From Sphingomonas oligophenolica (GTDB lineage Bacteria > Pseudomonadota > Alphaproteobacteria > Sphingomonadales > Sphingomonadaceae): 64,000 nt of DNA. Position 1 is the first letter of the stretch. Each line of letters begins with the position of its first letter. Below the pieces are notes generated by a model. The model made no database searches, was not told where the DNA came from, and saw nothing but the letters and a program-made list of their open reading frames with translations. The translations under genes and the position numbers were made by a program. Below, piece by piece: positions 18,045-27,261 of the stretch. The stretch is from contig NZ_RCZK01000010.1 of NCBI RefSeq assembly GCF_006438955.1, positions 25,722 through 89,721 on the forward strand. Direction: 5' to 3'.

Positions 18045-18482
18045 ATGGCCCGGCTCGTTCTCGACGATTTCATTCCGTACCGGTTGTCGGTCGTGTCCAA
18101 CCTGGTGTCCGACGGTATCGCCAAGACGTACGAGGCGCTGTTCGGGCTCAACATTCCCGAATGGCGGCTTGTCGCGGTGATCGCGGAGAGCGATGGCATC
18201 ACGCAGCAGGCGATCGGACAGCGGACGCGGATGGACAAGGTCACCGTCAGCCGCGCCGCGATCGCGTTGGTCGAACGCGAACTTCTGACCCGGACCGCGA
18301 ACCCCGACGATCGCCGCTCGCATTTGTTGCGGTTGAGCGCGGCGGGGGAGGAGCTTTACGCCGCGGTCGCGCCCAAGGCGCTCGACCTGGAGGCGCGGCT
18401 GTTCGCGCATTTCGAGCCCGTGGAGGTCGCGCAATTCATGACGATGCTGCGCCGGATCGAGACGCTGGCACGCGATGCCTGA
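18045..18482 (+). CDS. MarR-family transcriptional regulator
   Basis: 145 residues with a winged helix: WRLVAVIAESDGITQQAIGQ, recognition helix RMDKVTVSRAAIALVERELL, wing TRTANPDDRRSHLLRLSAAG, and a C-terminal dimerisation helix. Divergent from hppD, so it probably controls the homogentisate genes, as HmgR-type regulators do elsewhere; the ligand would then be homogentisate or a precursor. That role is inferred from position only. Confidence 0.88.
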   Translation: MARLVLDDFIPYRLSVVSNLVSDGIAKTYEALFGLNIPEWRLVAVIAESDGITQQAIGQRTRMDKVTVSRAAIALVERELLTRTANPDDRRSHLLRLSAAGEELYAAVAPKALDLEARLFAHFEPVEVAQFMTMLRRIETLARDA

Positions 18483-18583
18483 CCTGAAACCGTCATCGCA
18501 CTGGCACGCGACTGTCACCAGGGTGAGACACGCGGGACTTATTCGTATGGCATAGGCTTCGAACGACAGCCGGGAGCCTGCCG

Positions 18584-19441
18584 ATGCCGCCGTTAGAAAA
18601 TGTCGCCGATATCGCCGATTTCCTGCATTCGACGCCCGCGATTCCCGAACGGATTGTCGAGCGCCGCCGCTATCGCACGATCTGGATCAGCGATGTCCAT
18701 CTCGGTACGCGCGGCTGCAACGCCGACCTGCTCATCGATTTCCTCGACCATGTCGACAGCGATACGATGTATCTGGTCGGCGACATGATCGACGGGTGGC
18801 GGCTGAAGAAGAAGTTCTACTGGCCGGTCGCGCATAACGACGTCGTCTGGCGGCTGCTGAAACGCGCCAAGCGCGGCACCCGCGTCGTCTATATCCCCGG
18901 AAACCACGACGAGGTGTTCCGCCAGTTTTCGGGACTCGATTTCGGTGGCGTCTCGATCCGGCGCAAGGCGATCCACGAGACCGCCGACGGCCGCCGCCTG
19001 CTGGTGCTCCACGGCGATGAATTCGACGCGATCACGCTCGCGCATCGCTGGCTCGCGTATCTGGGCGACACCGCCTACACCGCGCTGATGGCGGTCAACC
19101 GCTGGGTCAATGCCGCACGCCGCCGGATGGGGATGCCCTATTGGTCGCTGTCGAAACACGCCAAGGCCAAGGTCAAGAACGCGGTCGCGTTCATCTCGCA
19201 GTTCGAGGAGGTCGTCGCGCATGCCGCGGGCAGCCGCGGGGTCGACGGCGTCGTGTGCGGGCATATCCACACCGCCGAGGCGCGCGAGATCGGTGGCATC
19301 CAGTATTTCAACGATGGCGACTGGGTCGAGGGCTGCACCGCGCTGGTCGAGCATCACGACGGGCGGATGGAGTTGCTCCACTGGGCCGACGAGATCGCCG
19401 CCCGCACGACCGACGCCGCCATTATCGCCATCGCCGCCTGA
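18584..19441 (+). CDS. UDP-2,3-diacylglucosamine diphosphatase-like metallophosphoesterase
   Basis: 285 residues of the calcineurin-like fold. Metal-site motifs in order: ISDVHLG, LVGDMIDGW, PGNHDE, LVLHGDEFD and CGHIHTAE. This LpxH-like branch, common in alphaproteobacteria, is longer than E. coli LpxH and carries an insert with YWPVAHNDVVWRLLKRAKRG. It may act in lipid A assembly or on another lipid phosphoester. The next gene, a glycosyltransferase, starts 22 bases downstream, which points to a shared envelope-lipid role. Confidence 0.87.
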   Translation: MPPLENVADIADFLHSTPAIPERIVERRRYRTIWISDVHLGTRGCNADLLIDFLDHVDSDTMYLVGDMIDGWRLKKKFYWPVAHNDVVWRLLKRAKRGTRVVYIPGNHDEVFRQFSGLDFGGVSIRRKAIHETADGRRLLVLHGDEFDAITLAHRWLAYLGDTAYTALMAVNRWVNAARRRMGMPYWSLSKHAKAKVKNAVAFISQFEEVVAHAAGSRGVDGVVCGHIHTAEAREIGGIQYFNDGDWVEGCTALVEHHDGRMELLHWADEIAARTTDAAIIAIAA

Positions 19442-19463
19442 CCCGGACCGAGAGGACATACGC

Positions 19464-20492
19464 ATGCGCATCGCCATCGTCACCGACGCCTGGACCCCGC
19501 AGGTCAACGGCGTCGTTCGCACGCTCGAGGCGGTGCGCCGCGAGCTCGAGGCGCTGGGGCACGAGGTGCTGGTCATCGCGCCCGACAGCTTCGTGTCGAT
19601 GCCGTGCCCGACCTATCCCGAAATTCGCCTGGCGCTCGCGCGCTCGGCCGTCGTGGGGCGGCGGATCGAGCACTTCGGGGCGGAGGCGATCCATCTCGCG
19701 ACCGAGGGGCCGATCTGCCTTGCCGCGCGGAAATATTGCCTGCGCCAGGGACTGCCCTTCACCAGCGCCTACCACACCCAATTCCCCGACTATGTCGCGG
19801 CACGGACGGGCGCGAACCCGGCGTGGATCTGGCGCTACATCCGCTGGTTCCATGCGCCGGCGCAGGCGGTGCTCGCTTCGACCCCATCGGTGGCGGCGCT
19901 GCTGGGCGAGCACGGGATCGACCATATCCGCCCCTGGGGCCGCGGCGTCGATTTCGCGACCTTCGGCACCGACGGCGCGCGCGATCCCGCGGTCATGGCG
20001 CTGGGGGGGCCAATCCAGCTTTATGTCGGGCGTGTCGCGGTCGAGAAGAACGTCGAGTCCTTCCTCGCCTGTGCGCATCCCGGCACCAAGGTCGTCGTCG
20101 GCGACGGCCCCGCGCGCGCCGACCTCGAGCGGCGGTTTCCCGAGGCGCATTTTCTCGGTGCGCGCCGCGGCGCCGAACTCGCCGCGGCGTATCGCAGCGC
20201 GGACGTGCTCGTCTTCCCGAGCCGCACCGACACCTTTGGTCTGGTGATGGCGGAGGCATTGGCGTGCGGCACGCCGGTGGCGGCGTATCCGGTCGCAGGG
20301 CCGCTCGACGTCATCGACCACCGGGTCGGCGCGATGGCGGAGAATCTCGATGATGCGATCGCCGATGCGCTGACGCGCCCACGGGCGATCTGTTCGGCGT
20401 TTGCCGCACGGTTCAGCTGGCCCGCGAGCGCGCGGCAATTTCTCGACGCGCTGGTGCCGATCGAGCGGGGCGTGCATCTGCTCGCCGCCTGA
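19464..20492 (+). CDS. Glycosyltransferase, GT4 family
   Basis: 343 residues. MRIAIVTDAWTPQVNGVVRT is the classical start of GT4 enzymes that act on lipid or mannosyl acceptors. AYHTQFPDY follows. The C-terminal nucleotide-sugar domain has LYVGRVAVEKNVESF, VVVGDGPARADLE and the family motif FPSRTDTFGLVMAEALACGTP with its Glu pair. Donor and acceptor are unknown; the pairing with the upstream phosphoesterase suggests a membrane glycolipid. Confidence 0.9.
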   Translation: MRIAIVTDAWTPQVNGVVRTLEAVRRELEALGHEVLVIAPDSFVSMPCPTYPEIRLALARSAVVGRRIEHFGAEAIHLATEGPICLAARKYCLRQGLPFTSAYHTQFPDYVAARTGANPAWIWRYIRWFHAPAQAVLASTPSVAALLGEHGIDHIRPWGRGVDFATFGTDGARDPAVMALGGPIQLYVGRVAVEKNVESFLACAHPGTKVVVGDGPARADLERRFPEAHFLGARRGAELAAAYRSADVLVFPSRTDTFGLVMAEALACGTPVAAYPVAGPLDVIDHRVGAMAENLDDAIADALTRPRAICSAFAARFSWPASARQFLDALVPIERGVHLLAA

Positions 20493-20556
20493 CCGGCACA
20501 ATTCTGCGACAATTGGGTTTTAGTCGCCGCGCTCCCCAAGTCGAGGCGGCCTGTCC

Positions 20557-23253
20557 ATGCGTATCTTTCTGTTCCTGATCGCCGCGAGCGCTCCCGCCAT
20601 GGCAAGCGCGCAGCAAGCGCCGCCAACCCAGCAGCCATCCGCCGCAGCGGCGGCCGAGCCCGTGATCTCCGACGAACCCGACATCATCGTCGAGGGGCAG
20701 CGCAACCTGCCCGGCGCGGTGATCGGCGACATCCCGCCCGAACAGCAATTGGGTCCATCGGACATCCGCAGCTATGGCGTCAGCTCGGTCGCCGATCTGC
20801 TCACCGAACTCGCGCCGCAGACGCAGAGCGGCGTCGGCGGACCGCCGGTGGTGCTGCTCAACGGTAAGCGGATCGCGGGGTTTCGCGAAATCCGCGACAT
20901 CCCGACCGAGGCGATCGCGCGGGTCGACATCCTGGCCGAAGAGGTCGCACTGAAATACGGCTTTCGCGCCGACCAGAAGGTCGTGAACATCGTCCTGCGT
21001 CGTCGCTTTGGCGCGGTGACGGGCGAATTGACCGATCGGATCGCGACCGAGGGCGGGCGCAATGCGCCGCAGGCCGAGCTCGACCTGCTCAAAATCCGCA
21101 ATAGCGGGCGTTTCCAGCTGCATAGCGAATATAAGTCGTCGTCGGCGCTGACCGAGAGCGAACGCGCCATCGCGGCGCCGGTCGCCGGCGGTACGGCGTC
21201 AGCGTTCGACCAGCGCCCGTTTCGGACGCTGCTGCCCTTTTCGCGCGAGCTTCAGACCAACGCGGTCTATGCGCGCAATTTCGGCAATGTGTCGGCGACG
21301 TTCAACGGTGCGATCGAATCGAGCGAGAGCAAGGGCTTGAACGGACTTCCCGGCGCGACCTTCCTCGTCCCCGCGACAAGCCCGTTCGCGACCGGCGGCG
21401 CGGCGACCAGCGTGTCGGGGGTGTTCGACGGCAGCAGCTTCGTGCCGCTGGCGCAGAATAGCCGGTCGATCACGGGGCATCTGGGCACCACGCTGAACGG
21501 CGCGATCGACGGCTGGCAATGGTCGCTGACGGGCGCGTACGATCACGTCGATACGCGCAATTTCAGCGATACCGGCTTCGACGCCACGGCGTATCAGGCG
21601 CGAGTCGCCGCGGGCGATCCGATCGCCAACCCGGCGGGGCCGTTCGCGCGGAGCGATCTTGCCGCGCGGTTCTACAACAGCGGCTCGTCGGTCTCGAACG
21701 CGGGCAAGGTCGACGCGCTGATCAACGGCTCGCCCTTCTCGCTGCCCGCGGGCGCGGTATCGACCAGCCTGCGGCTGACTGGCGAGACGACCGACCTGTC
21801 GAGCCGATCCTATCGTAGCGGGCTGATCCAATCGGGCGATATTTCTCGCCAGCGCGGCAATGCGCAGATCAACATCGACCTGCCGATCACCAGCCGATCG
21901 AAGGGGGTGTTGGCGGCGATCGGCGACCTTTCGCTCAACGGCAACGCCGCGATCGAGCAGGTGTCGGATTTCGGTACGCTGACGACCTATGGCTATGGCG
22001 CGAACTGGTCGCCGGTGAAGGGCGTCCGCCTGATCGGTTCGGTCAGCGATCAGGACGAAGCGCCGAGCGCGCAGCAACTCGGCAATCCAGTGATCACGAC
22101 GCCCAATGTGCGCGTGTTCGACTATGTCGCGGGGACGACCGCAACGGCGACGACGATCAGTGGCGGCAATCCTTTTCTCACCGCCGACAACCGCCATGTC
22201 GACAAGATCGGGCTGACGCTGAAGCCGTTCGACCAGACCGACCTGACGCTGACCGCCAATTACACGCGCCAGCACACCGATAATCCGATCGCGGGCTTCC
22301 CGACCCCGACCGCGGCGATCGAGGCTGCGTTTCCGACGCGGTTCACGCGCGACGAGGCGGGCAATCTGCTGAGGATTGATACGCGCTCGATCAATTATGC
22401 GCGCACCGAGAGTTCGAATTTACGCTGGGGCATCAACTTCTCGAAGCGGCTGACGTCGAAGATCCAGAAGGAAATCGAGGCGTATCGCGCCGGAACCGGT
22501 CCCAATCCGTTCGCAGGCATGAGTTTTCCCGGACAGCGACGCCGGCGCGACGGCGCGGACGACCAGACGCCGCCGGGCGGCACCACGCCATCGGGGGCAA
22601 GATCGGCGAATGCCGGGCAGGCGGGTGCCCCGACGCAGGCCGGCCAGGGTGCGTCGGCTACACCTCAGGCGGGCGAAGGACCGCCGTCGGAAGAGGCCCG
22701 CGGTGGCGGGCGCGGTGGTCTTCGCGGCTTTGGCGGACGCGGCGGGGGCGGGCGTGGCGGCGGCGGCGGACGGCTGCAGTTTGCGGTCTATCACACGCTG
22801 CACCTGACCGATACGGTGCTCGTCGCGGCTGGCGGGCCACGGCTCGACCTGCTTCATGGCGATGCGATCGGCCAGAATGGCGGGCAGGCGCGCAACGAGG
22901 TCGAGGTGCAGGCGGGCTATACCAACAACGGACTCGGCGCGCGGCTATCGGGCAATTACATGCAGGGGACGCGGGTGAACGGCGGCACGCCCGCGAACCC
23001 GACCGCGCTCGATTTCGGATCGCTCACGACCTTCAACCTGCGGCTGTTCGGCGATCTGGGCGGGCGGCTCGAATGGGTGAAGGCGCATCCGTTTTTGCGC
23101 GGCACGCGGGTGACGCTGTCGTTCGATAATCTGCTCAACTCGCGTCAGCGGGTGACCGATGCGATGGGGGCGACGCCGGTGAGCTTCCAGCCTGATTATC
23201 TCGATCCGCTCGGACGGTCGATCCGGTTGAGCATCCGCAAATTGTTCTTCTGA
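20557..23253 (+). CDS. TonB-dependent receptor-like outer-membrane protein with a Gly/Arg-rich insert
   Basis: 898 residues. Signal peptide MRIFLFLIAASAPAMASAQQ, a plug domain at about residues 70-155 (SYGVSSVADLLTEL, GGPPVVLLNGKRIAGFREI), then a long beta-barrel ending in the outer-membrane C-terminal signature RLSIRKLFF. No clear TonB box was seen. Residues ~654-742 form a low-complexity insert, first Arg, Pro and Ala-rich, then a run of Gly-Gly-Arg units, in what would be a surface loop. Substrate unknown. Confidence 0.83.
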   Translation: MRIFLFLIAASAPAMASAQQAPPTQQPSAAAAAEPVISDEPDIIVEGQRNLPGAVIGDIPPEQQLGPSDIRSYGVSSVADLLTELAPQTQSGVGGPPVVLLNGKRIAGFREIRDIPTEAIARVDILAEEVALKYGFRADQKVVNIVLRRRFGAVTGELTDRIATEGGRNAPQAELDLLKIRNSGRFQLHSEYKSSSALTESERAIAAPVAGGTASAFDQRPFRTLLPFSRELQTNAVYARNFGNVSATFNGAIESSESKGLNGLPGATFLVPATSPFATGGAATSVSGVFDGSSFVPLAQNSRSITGHLGTTLNGAIDGWQWSLTGAYDHVDTRNFSDTGFDATAYQARVAAGDPIANPAGPFARSDLAARFYNSGSSVSNAGKVDALINGSPFSLPAGAVSTSLRLTGETTDLSSRSYRSGLIQSGDISRQRGNAQINIDLPITSRSKGVLAAIGDLSLNGNAAIEQVSDFGTLTTYGYGANWSPVKGVRLIGSVSDQDEAPSAQQLGNPVITTPNVRVFDYVAGTTATATTISGGNPFLTADNRHVDKIGLTLKPFDQTDLTLTANYTRQHTDNPIAGFPTPTAAIEAAFPTRFTRDEAGNLLRIDTRSINYARTESSNLRWGINFSKRLTSKIQKEIEAYRAGTGPNPFAGMSFPGQRRRRDGADDQTPPGGTTPSGARSANAGQAGAPTQAGQGASATPQAGEGPPSEEARGGGRGGLRGFGGRGGGGRGGGGGRLQFAVYHTLHLTDTVLVAAGGPRLDLLHGDAIGQNGGQARNEVEVQAGYTNNGLGARLSGNYMQGTRVNGGTPANPTALDFGSLTTFNLRLFGDLGGRLEWVKAHPFLRGTRVTLSFDNLLNSRQRVTDAMGATPVSFQPDYLDPLGRSIRLSIRKLFF

Positions 23254-23254
23254 G

Positions 23255-24793
23255 CTAAAGCCCGATCGCGTTCTCGAGCCACTTCGCCGCCTGTTCGGGC
23301 GAGCGTTTGTCGGCGTCGCGATCGACCTGATAGTTGGCGGTGCGCATCGCGTCGACGCCGACGCGCCCGACCAGCGGCTTGAGCGCGGCCAGAAACCGTG
23401 CGTCGGCGCGGCGTTTGGGGGCGACGAGCAGGATCGCGTCGTAGCCCGGGATGGCGTGGCGCGGGTCGGTCAACACGGTGAGGTGATCGGCCGCGATCCG
23501 TCCGTCGGACGAGAAGGCGGAGATCACGTCGACCCTGCCGCTGGCGAGCGCGCGGTACATGAAGGTGGGGCTGAACGGCGTCGCGCTCGCGAAGCGGAGC
23601 GGATAGGCCTTTTTCACCGCGGCCCATTCGGGGCGTTCGAGGAATTCGAGATCGCTGCCCAGCGCGAGGCGCGGCGCGGCAGGAATCAGGTCGGCGAGGC
23701 TTGTGATGCCGCGCCGCTTCGCCGCGTCGGTCTTCATCGCGAAGGCATAGGCATTCTCGAACCCCAGCGCGCCGACCAGCCCGACATGGTGCGTCGCGGC
23801 GGCCCAGGCCCCGATCGCGGGGACCATCTCGGCGGGCGGCGGAATGTCGTGCCGCTTCATCTCGTTGGTCCAGATCGTGCCCGCGTAATCGACATAGACA
23901 TCGATATCGCCGCCGGTGACCGCGCCGAAAATCACCGCCGACCCCAGGCCGTCGCGGTACTCCACCCGGTAGCCCGCGTGTTCGAGCTGATCGCCGATGA
24001 CGCGCGCGAGGATATATTGTTCCGCAAAATTCTTGGCGCCGACGACCACGGTACGCTTGTCCGACCCCTGCGCCCACAGCGGCGCGGTCGCAGCGAGGAC
24101 GCCCGCCAGCAGCAGCGCCGCGCCGGTGATCCACAGCCCACGGCGGCGGGTCCGCAGCCCGCGCTCGATCAGCCCGATCAGCGCATCGACGCACAGCGCC
24201 AACGCCGCAGCCGACACGCAGCCCGCGAGCACCAGCGCCCAGTTCTGCGTCTGGAGGCCCGCGAAGATCAGATCGCCTAGGCTGGGCTGACCGACCGTCG
24301 TCGACAGCGTCGCGGCGCCGATCGTCCACACGGCGGCAGTGCGGATGCCCGCGATCAGCACTGGCGCGACGAGTGGGGCCTCGACGAGGCGGAGCTTCTG
24401 CGCGGGGGTCATGCCCACCGCGTCGGCGGCCTGGCGCACCGCGGGATCGATCCCCTCGAGCCCCGCGACCCCGTTCCTGAGAATCGGCAGCAGCGCGTAC
24501 AGCGTCAGCGCGATCAGCGAGGGCAGGAAGCCGAGTGCCGGAATGCCGCCACCGACGACGCCCGACAGCCACAGCAGCAGCGGATAGAAGAGCGCGAGCA
24601 GCGCGAGGCTGGGGATTGTCTGGACGAGGCTCGCGAAGCCGAGCGCAAGGCGCGACACGCCTTCGTTGCGCGACGACCAGACCGCGAGCGGCAGGCTGAT
24701 CGCGATTCCGATCAGCAGCGCCGCGCCCGCGAGCAGGACGTGCTGGGCCAGCAGCGGGGGTACGCGGGTAAGGGCATCGAGGAAGGGGGTCAT
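23255..24793 (-). CDS. Glycine betaine/choline-type ABC transporter: permease fused to substrate-binding domain
   Basis: 512 residues in one chain. The first ~210 are a ProW/OpuB-type permease with about six helices and the coupling-loop EGIDPAVRQAADAVGMTPAQ. From about residue 240 an OpuAC/ProX-type binding domain starts (VVVGAKNFAEQYILARVIGD, GGDIDVYVDYAGTIWTNE). Such fusions are known for quaternary-amine importers. The ligand (betaine, choline or another osmolyte) is not readable. The cognate ATPase lies upstream on the same strand, with a palindromic repeat between them. Confidence 0.9.
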   Translation of the reverse strand: MTPFLDALTRVPPLLAQHVLLAGAALLIGIAISLPLAVWSSRNEGVSRLALGFASLVQTIPSLALLALFYPLLLWLSGVVGGGIPALGFLPSLIALTLYALLPILRNGVAGLEGIDPAVRQAADAVGMTPAQKLRLVEAPLVAPVLIAGIRTAAVWTIGAATLSTTVGQPSLGDLIFAGLQTQNWALVLAGCVSAAALALCVDALIGLIERGLRTRRRGLWITGAALLLAGVLAATAPLWAQGSDKRTVVVGAKNFAEQYILARVIGDQLEHAGYRVEYRDGLGSAVIFGAVTGGDIDVYVDYAGTIWTNEMKRHDIPPPAEMVPAIGAWAAATHHVGLVGALGFENAYAFAMKTDAAKRRGITSLADLIPAAPRLALGSDLEFLERPEWAAVKKAYPLRFASATPFSPTFMYRALASGRVDVISAFSSDGRIAADHLTVLTDPRHAIPGYDAILLVAPKRRADARFLAALKPLVGRVGVDAMRTANYQVDRDADKRSPEQAAKWLENAIGL

Positions 24794-24809
24794 CGTAGCG
24801 GCCCTCTCC

Positions 24810-24893
24810 CCGTTCGTGCTGAGCCTGTCGAAGCACGGTGAGACACGAAACCGCTGTCGCGCGACTGCCCTTCGACAGGCTCAGGGCGAACGG
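24810..24893. repeat. Large inverted repeat (REP-like) between the ABC transporter genes
   Basis: Arms of 24 bases at 24810-24833 and 24870-24893 (ccgttcgtgctgagcctgtc... against ...gacaggctcagggcgaacgg) with two mismatches, around a 36-base centre. This wording is a well-known dispersed palindrome type in sphingomonads. It could set different mRNA levels for the ATPase and permease genes. Confidence 0.8.
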
Positions 24894-24902
24894 TTGATGC
24901 CC

Positions 24903-25652
24903 TCACTCTGCCAACGCCCTGAGCCGCTCGGCCTGTTCGCGCGGGACCGCGACCAGCGCCTGTGCCTCCTCGCCGCCGCCGCCGCTTGCGAGCTGCGCGG
25001 GGGTCGCGTCTGCCACGATCCGCCCGTTGCTCATGACCAGCACCCGGTCCGCGAGCAGCAGCGCCTCCGCCATGTCGTGCGTCACCAACACGGTCGTCAG
25101 GCCGAGATCGGCGTGCAGCCGCCGGATTTCGGTTCCCAAGGCGTCGCGGGTGACGGGATCGAGCGCGCCGAATGCCTCGTCGAGGAGCAGAAGCTTGGCG
25201 CCCGGCGCGAGCGCGCGGGCGATGCCGACGCGCTGGCGCTGGCCGCCCGACAGTTCGTCGGGCATGCGGTCGGCGACATCGCGCGGCAATTCGACCTGAT
25301 CGAGCGCTGCACCGATATCGACGGTGTCGCCCGCGATCCGCGCGCCGATCGCGATGTTTTCCGCCACCGTCATGTGCGGGAACAGCCCGACGCCCTGGAA
25401 GACATAACCGATCCGCCGCCTGAGCGTGGGGGCGGGGCCGTCCGCGACATCCCGGCCATCGATCGTCACGCGGCCCTCGGTCGGTTCGATCAGCCGGTTG
25501 ATCATCTTGAGCAAGGTCGATTTGCCCGATCCCGATGCGCCGACGAGCGCGACGAAGCTGCCGCCGGCGATGGCGAGCGACACCGCATCGACCGCCACGG
25601 TCTGCCCGAACCGTTTGGTTAGGTTGTCGAACGCAATCGAATTGGCTGGCAT
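24903..25652 (-). CDS. ABC transporter ATP-binding protein (ProV/OpuA type)
   Basis: 249 residues. Walker A GASGSGKSTLLK, Q-loop GYVFQGVGLFPHMT, signature LSGGQRQRVGIARAL, Walker B LLLLDEAFGALD (the DEAFGALD form is typical of glycine-betaine importers) and the switch His in VTHDMAEA. No CBS domains follow, so it is the short form. It energises the fused permease-binding protein encoded downstream. Start placed at 25652; an in-frame start 10 codons upstream is possible. Confidence 0.9.
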   Translation of the reverse strand: MPANSIAFDNLTKRFGQTVAVDAVSLAIAGGSFVALVGASGSGKSTLLKMINRLIEPTEGRVTIDGRDVADGPAPTLRRRIGYVFQGVGLFPHMTVAENIAIGARIAGDTVDIGAALDQVELPRDVADRMPDELSGGQRQRVGIARALAPGAKLLLLDEAFGALDPVTRDALGTEIRRLHADLGLTTVLVTHDMAEALLLADRVLVMSNGRIVADATPAQLASGGGGEEAQALVAVPREQAERLRALAE

Positions 25653-25709
25653 CGGTAAGAACGATGGGCGATGCAGCGCCACCCGTCAAACGATACGCAG
25701 GAGCGACGC

Positions 25710-26504
25710 ATGAGCGAGGTCAAGGCGATTTTCATCACCGGTGGCGGATCGGGGATTGGGCGCGCGACCGCGCGGCTGTTCGCGCAGCGCGGCTGGCGGG
25801 TCGGGATCGCGGACGTCAACGCCGCAGGACTTGCGGAGACGATCGCGCTGATGGGCGGCGGCATGGCGCAAAGCTATGTCATGGACGTCCGCGACCGCGA
25901 GGCATGGGTGGCGCACCTCGACAGCTTCACGACCGTGAGCGGGGGGCGGCTCGACGTGTTGTTCAACAACGCTGGGATCGGCACCGGCGGGCCGCTCGCC
26001 GAGGCGGATTTCGACGAACTCGACCGGACCGTCGCGATCAACCTGATGGGCGTGATCAACGGCGCGCGGATCGGGTACGCCTATCTGGCGAAGTCGCGCG
26101 GGTGCCTGCTCAACACCGCGTCTGCCTCTGCGATCTACGGCTCGTCGGGGCTCGCGACCTATTCGGCGACCAAGTTCGGGGTGCGTGCGCTAACCGAGGC
26201 GCTCGACGGCGAATGGCATGGGGCGGGCGTCAGGGTGCGCGACATTATTCCGGGCTTCATCGAAACCCCGCTGCTCGACGGGATTGCGGGTCGGACCAAC
26301 CGGTCGATCCGTGAAAGCGTAATCGCGGCCGGGCTGGAACTGACGAGCGCCGACACGGTCGCTGAAGCCGCGTGGGATGCAGTGCACGGGACCAAGGTCC
26401 ACACCTATGTCGGCAAGACCGCACACCGGCTGGCTTTTGCGGCGCGGTGGATGCCTGGATCGCTGCGCAAGCGGATGCAGCGCGGGCTCGGCAGCGAAGG
26501 CTAA
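25710..26504 (+). CDS. Short-chain dehydrogenase/reductase
   Basis: 264 residues with the classical SDR features: [12 protein letters not shown] cofactor motif, NNAGIG, a catalytic Ser in [10 protein letters not shown] and YSATKFG (Tyr and Lys). The C-terminal part lacks an obvious second domain. Substrate unknown. CAGGAG precedes the start. Its stop overlaps the end of the convergent phhB gene by 4 bases. Confidence 0.92.
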   Translation: MSEVKAIFITGGGSGIGRATARLFAQRGWRVGIADVNAAGLAETIALMGGGMAQSYVMDVRDREAWVAHLDSFTTVSGGRLDVLFNNAGIGTGGPLAEADFDELDRTVAINLMGVINGARIGYAYLAKSRGCLLNTASASAIYGSSGLATYSATKFGVRALTEALDGEWHGAGVRVRDIIPGFIETPLLDGIAGRTNRSIRESVIAAGLELTSADTVAEAAWDAVHGTKVHTYVGKTAHRLAFAARWMPGSLRKRMQRGLGSEG

Positions 26505-26803
26505 TCCTCGCCGAGCACGCCGTCGATCGCCTCGGCCAATTCGATGTCGCGTTCCGACAGGCCGCCCGCGTCGTGCGTCGTCAGCAGTATGTCGACGCGA
26601 TTATAGACGTTTTTCCATTCGGGATGATGATCCGCCTTCTCGGCGAGCATCGCGACCTGGGTCATGAAGCCGAACGCTTCGACGAAATCGGAGAAGACGA
26701 TCGTCCGGGTGATTGCGTCGCGCGAGTCGTCGTAATCCCATTCGGCCAGGCCATCGAGTGCCTCGGCGCGTTCGGTGTCGTTGAGGGGTTCGATCGCCGC
26801 CAT
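26501..26803 (-). CDS. phhB: Pterin-4a-carbinolamine dehydratase
   Basis: 100 residues, full length. Recycles 4a-hydroxytetrahydrobiopterin formed by aromatic amino acid hydroxylases. The active-site segment is seen as [20 protein letters not shown], with the family DHHPEW histidines, and a C-terminal [15 protein letters not shown]. The hydroxylase gene (phhA) is not in the window, but the tyrosine pathway genes at 14836-17924 are, so a shared role in aromatic amino acid use is possible. Confidence 0.94.
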   Translation of the reverse strand: MAAIEPLNDTERAEALDGLAEWDYDDSRDAITRTIVFSDFVEAFGFMTQVAMLAEKADHHPEWKNVYNRVDILLTTHDAGGLSERDIELAEAIDGVLGED

Positions 26804-26838
26804 CGCTCATTCCTTGCCGCTGTGAAGCAACCACGGGT

Positions 26839-27261
26839 ATGGCTAGCGCCATGACCCGGCAAGCCCCCATCGGTGAAGCGCCCGACGCCGATGCGATGGA
26901 GGCGATCGCGCGCGCCACCATCGCGCGGCTGCCGGACGCATTCCGCGCGCATCTCGGCGATGTCGTGCTGATCGTCGAAGAGTATGCCGATGACGAGACG
27001 CTGAAAGCATTGGGGATCGACCATCCGCTCGAGCTCAGCGGGCTTTATCACGGACGCCCGGTGGGGGATAAATCGTCGATGGAATCGGGCGCGCTGCCCG
27101 ATCGCATCCATCTCTATCGCCAGGCGATCCTTGCCGAATGGTGCGAAACCGGGGTGCGGTTCGACGATCTGGTCGCGCATGTGACGATCCACGAGATCGG
27201 GCATCATTTCGGGCTGAGCGACGCCGACATGCACGCGCTTGAAGAGTCGGTCGCGGATTGA
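26839..27261 (+). CDS. Zincin-like metallopeptidase family protein
   Basis: 140 residues. The end carries HIPxxHE-like VTIHEIGHHFGLSDADMHALE, a short zinc-metallopeptidase motif (HExxH followed by a downstream Asp) typical of the family often annotated as possible zinc metallo-peptidase (PF06262). The ELSGLYHGRP segment is also characteristic. Activity has not been shown for the family. Its stop overlaps the TTG start of ccmA (TTGA). A second ATG at 26851 could be the true start. Confidence 0.85.
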   Translation: MASAMTRQAPIGEAPDADAMEAIARATIARLPDAFRAHLGDVVLIVEEYADDETLKALGIDHPLELSGLYHGRPVGDKSSMESGALPDRIHLYRQAILAEWCETGVRFDDLVAHVTIHEIGHHFGLSDADMHALEESVAD

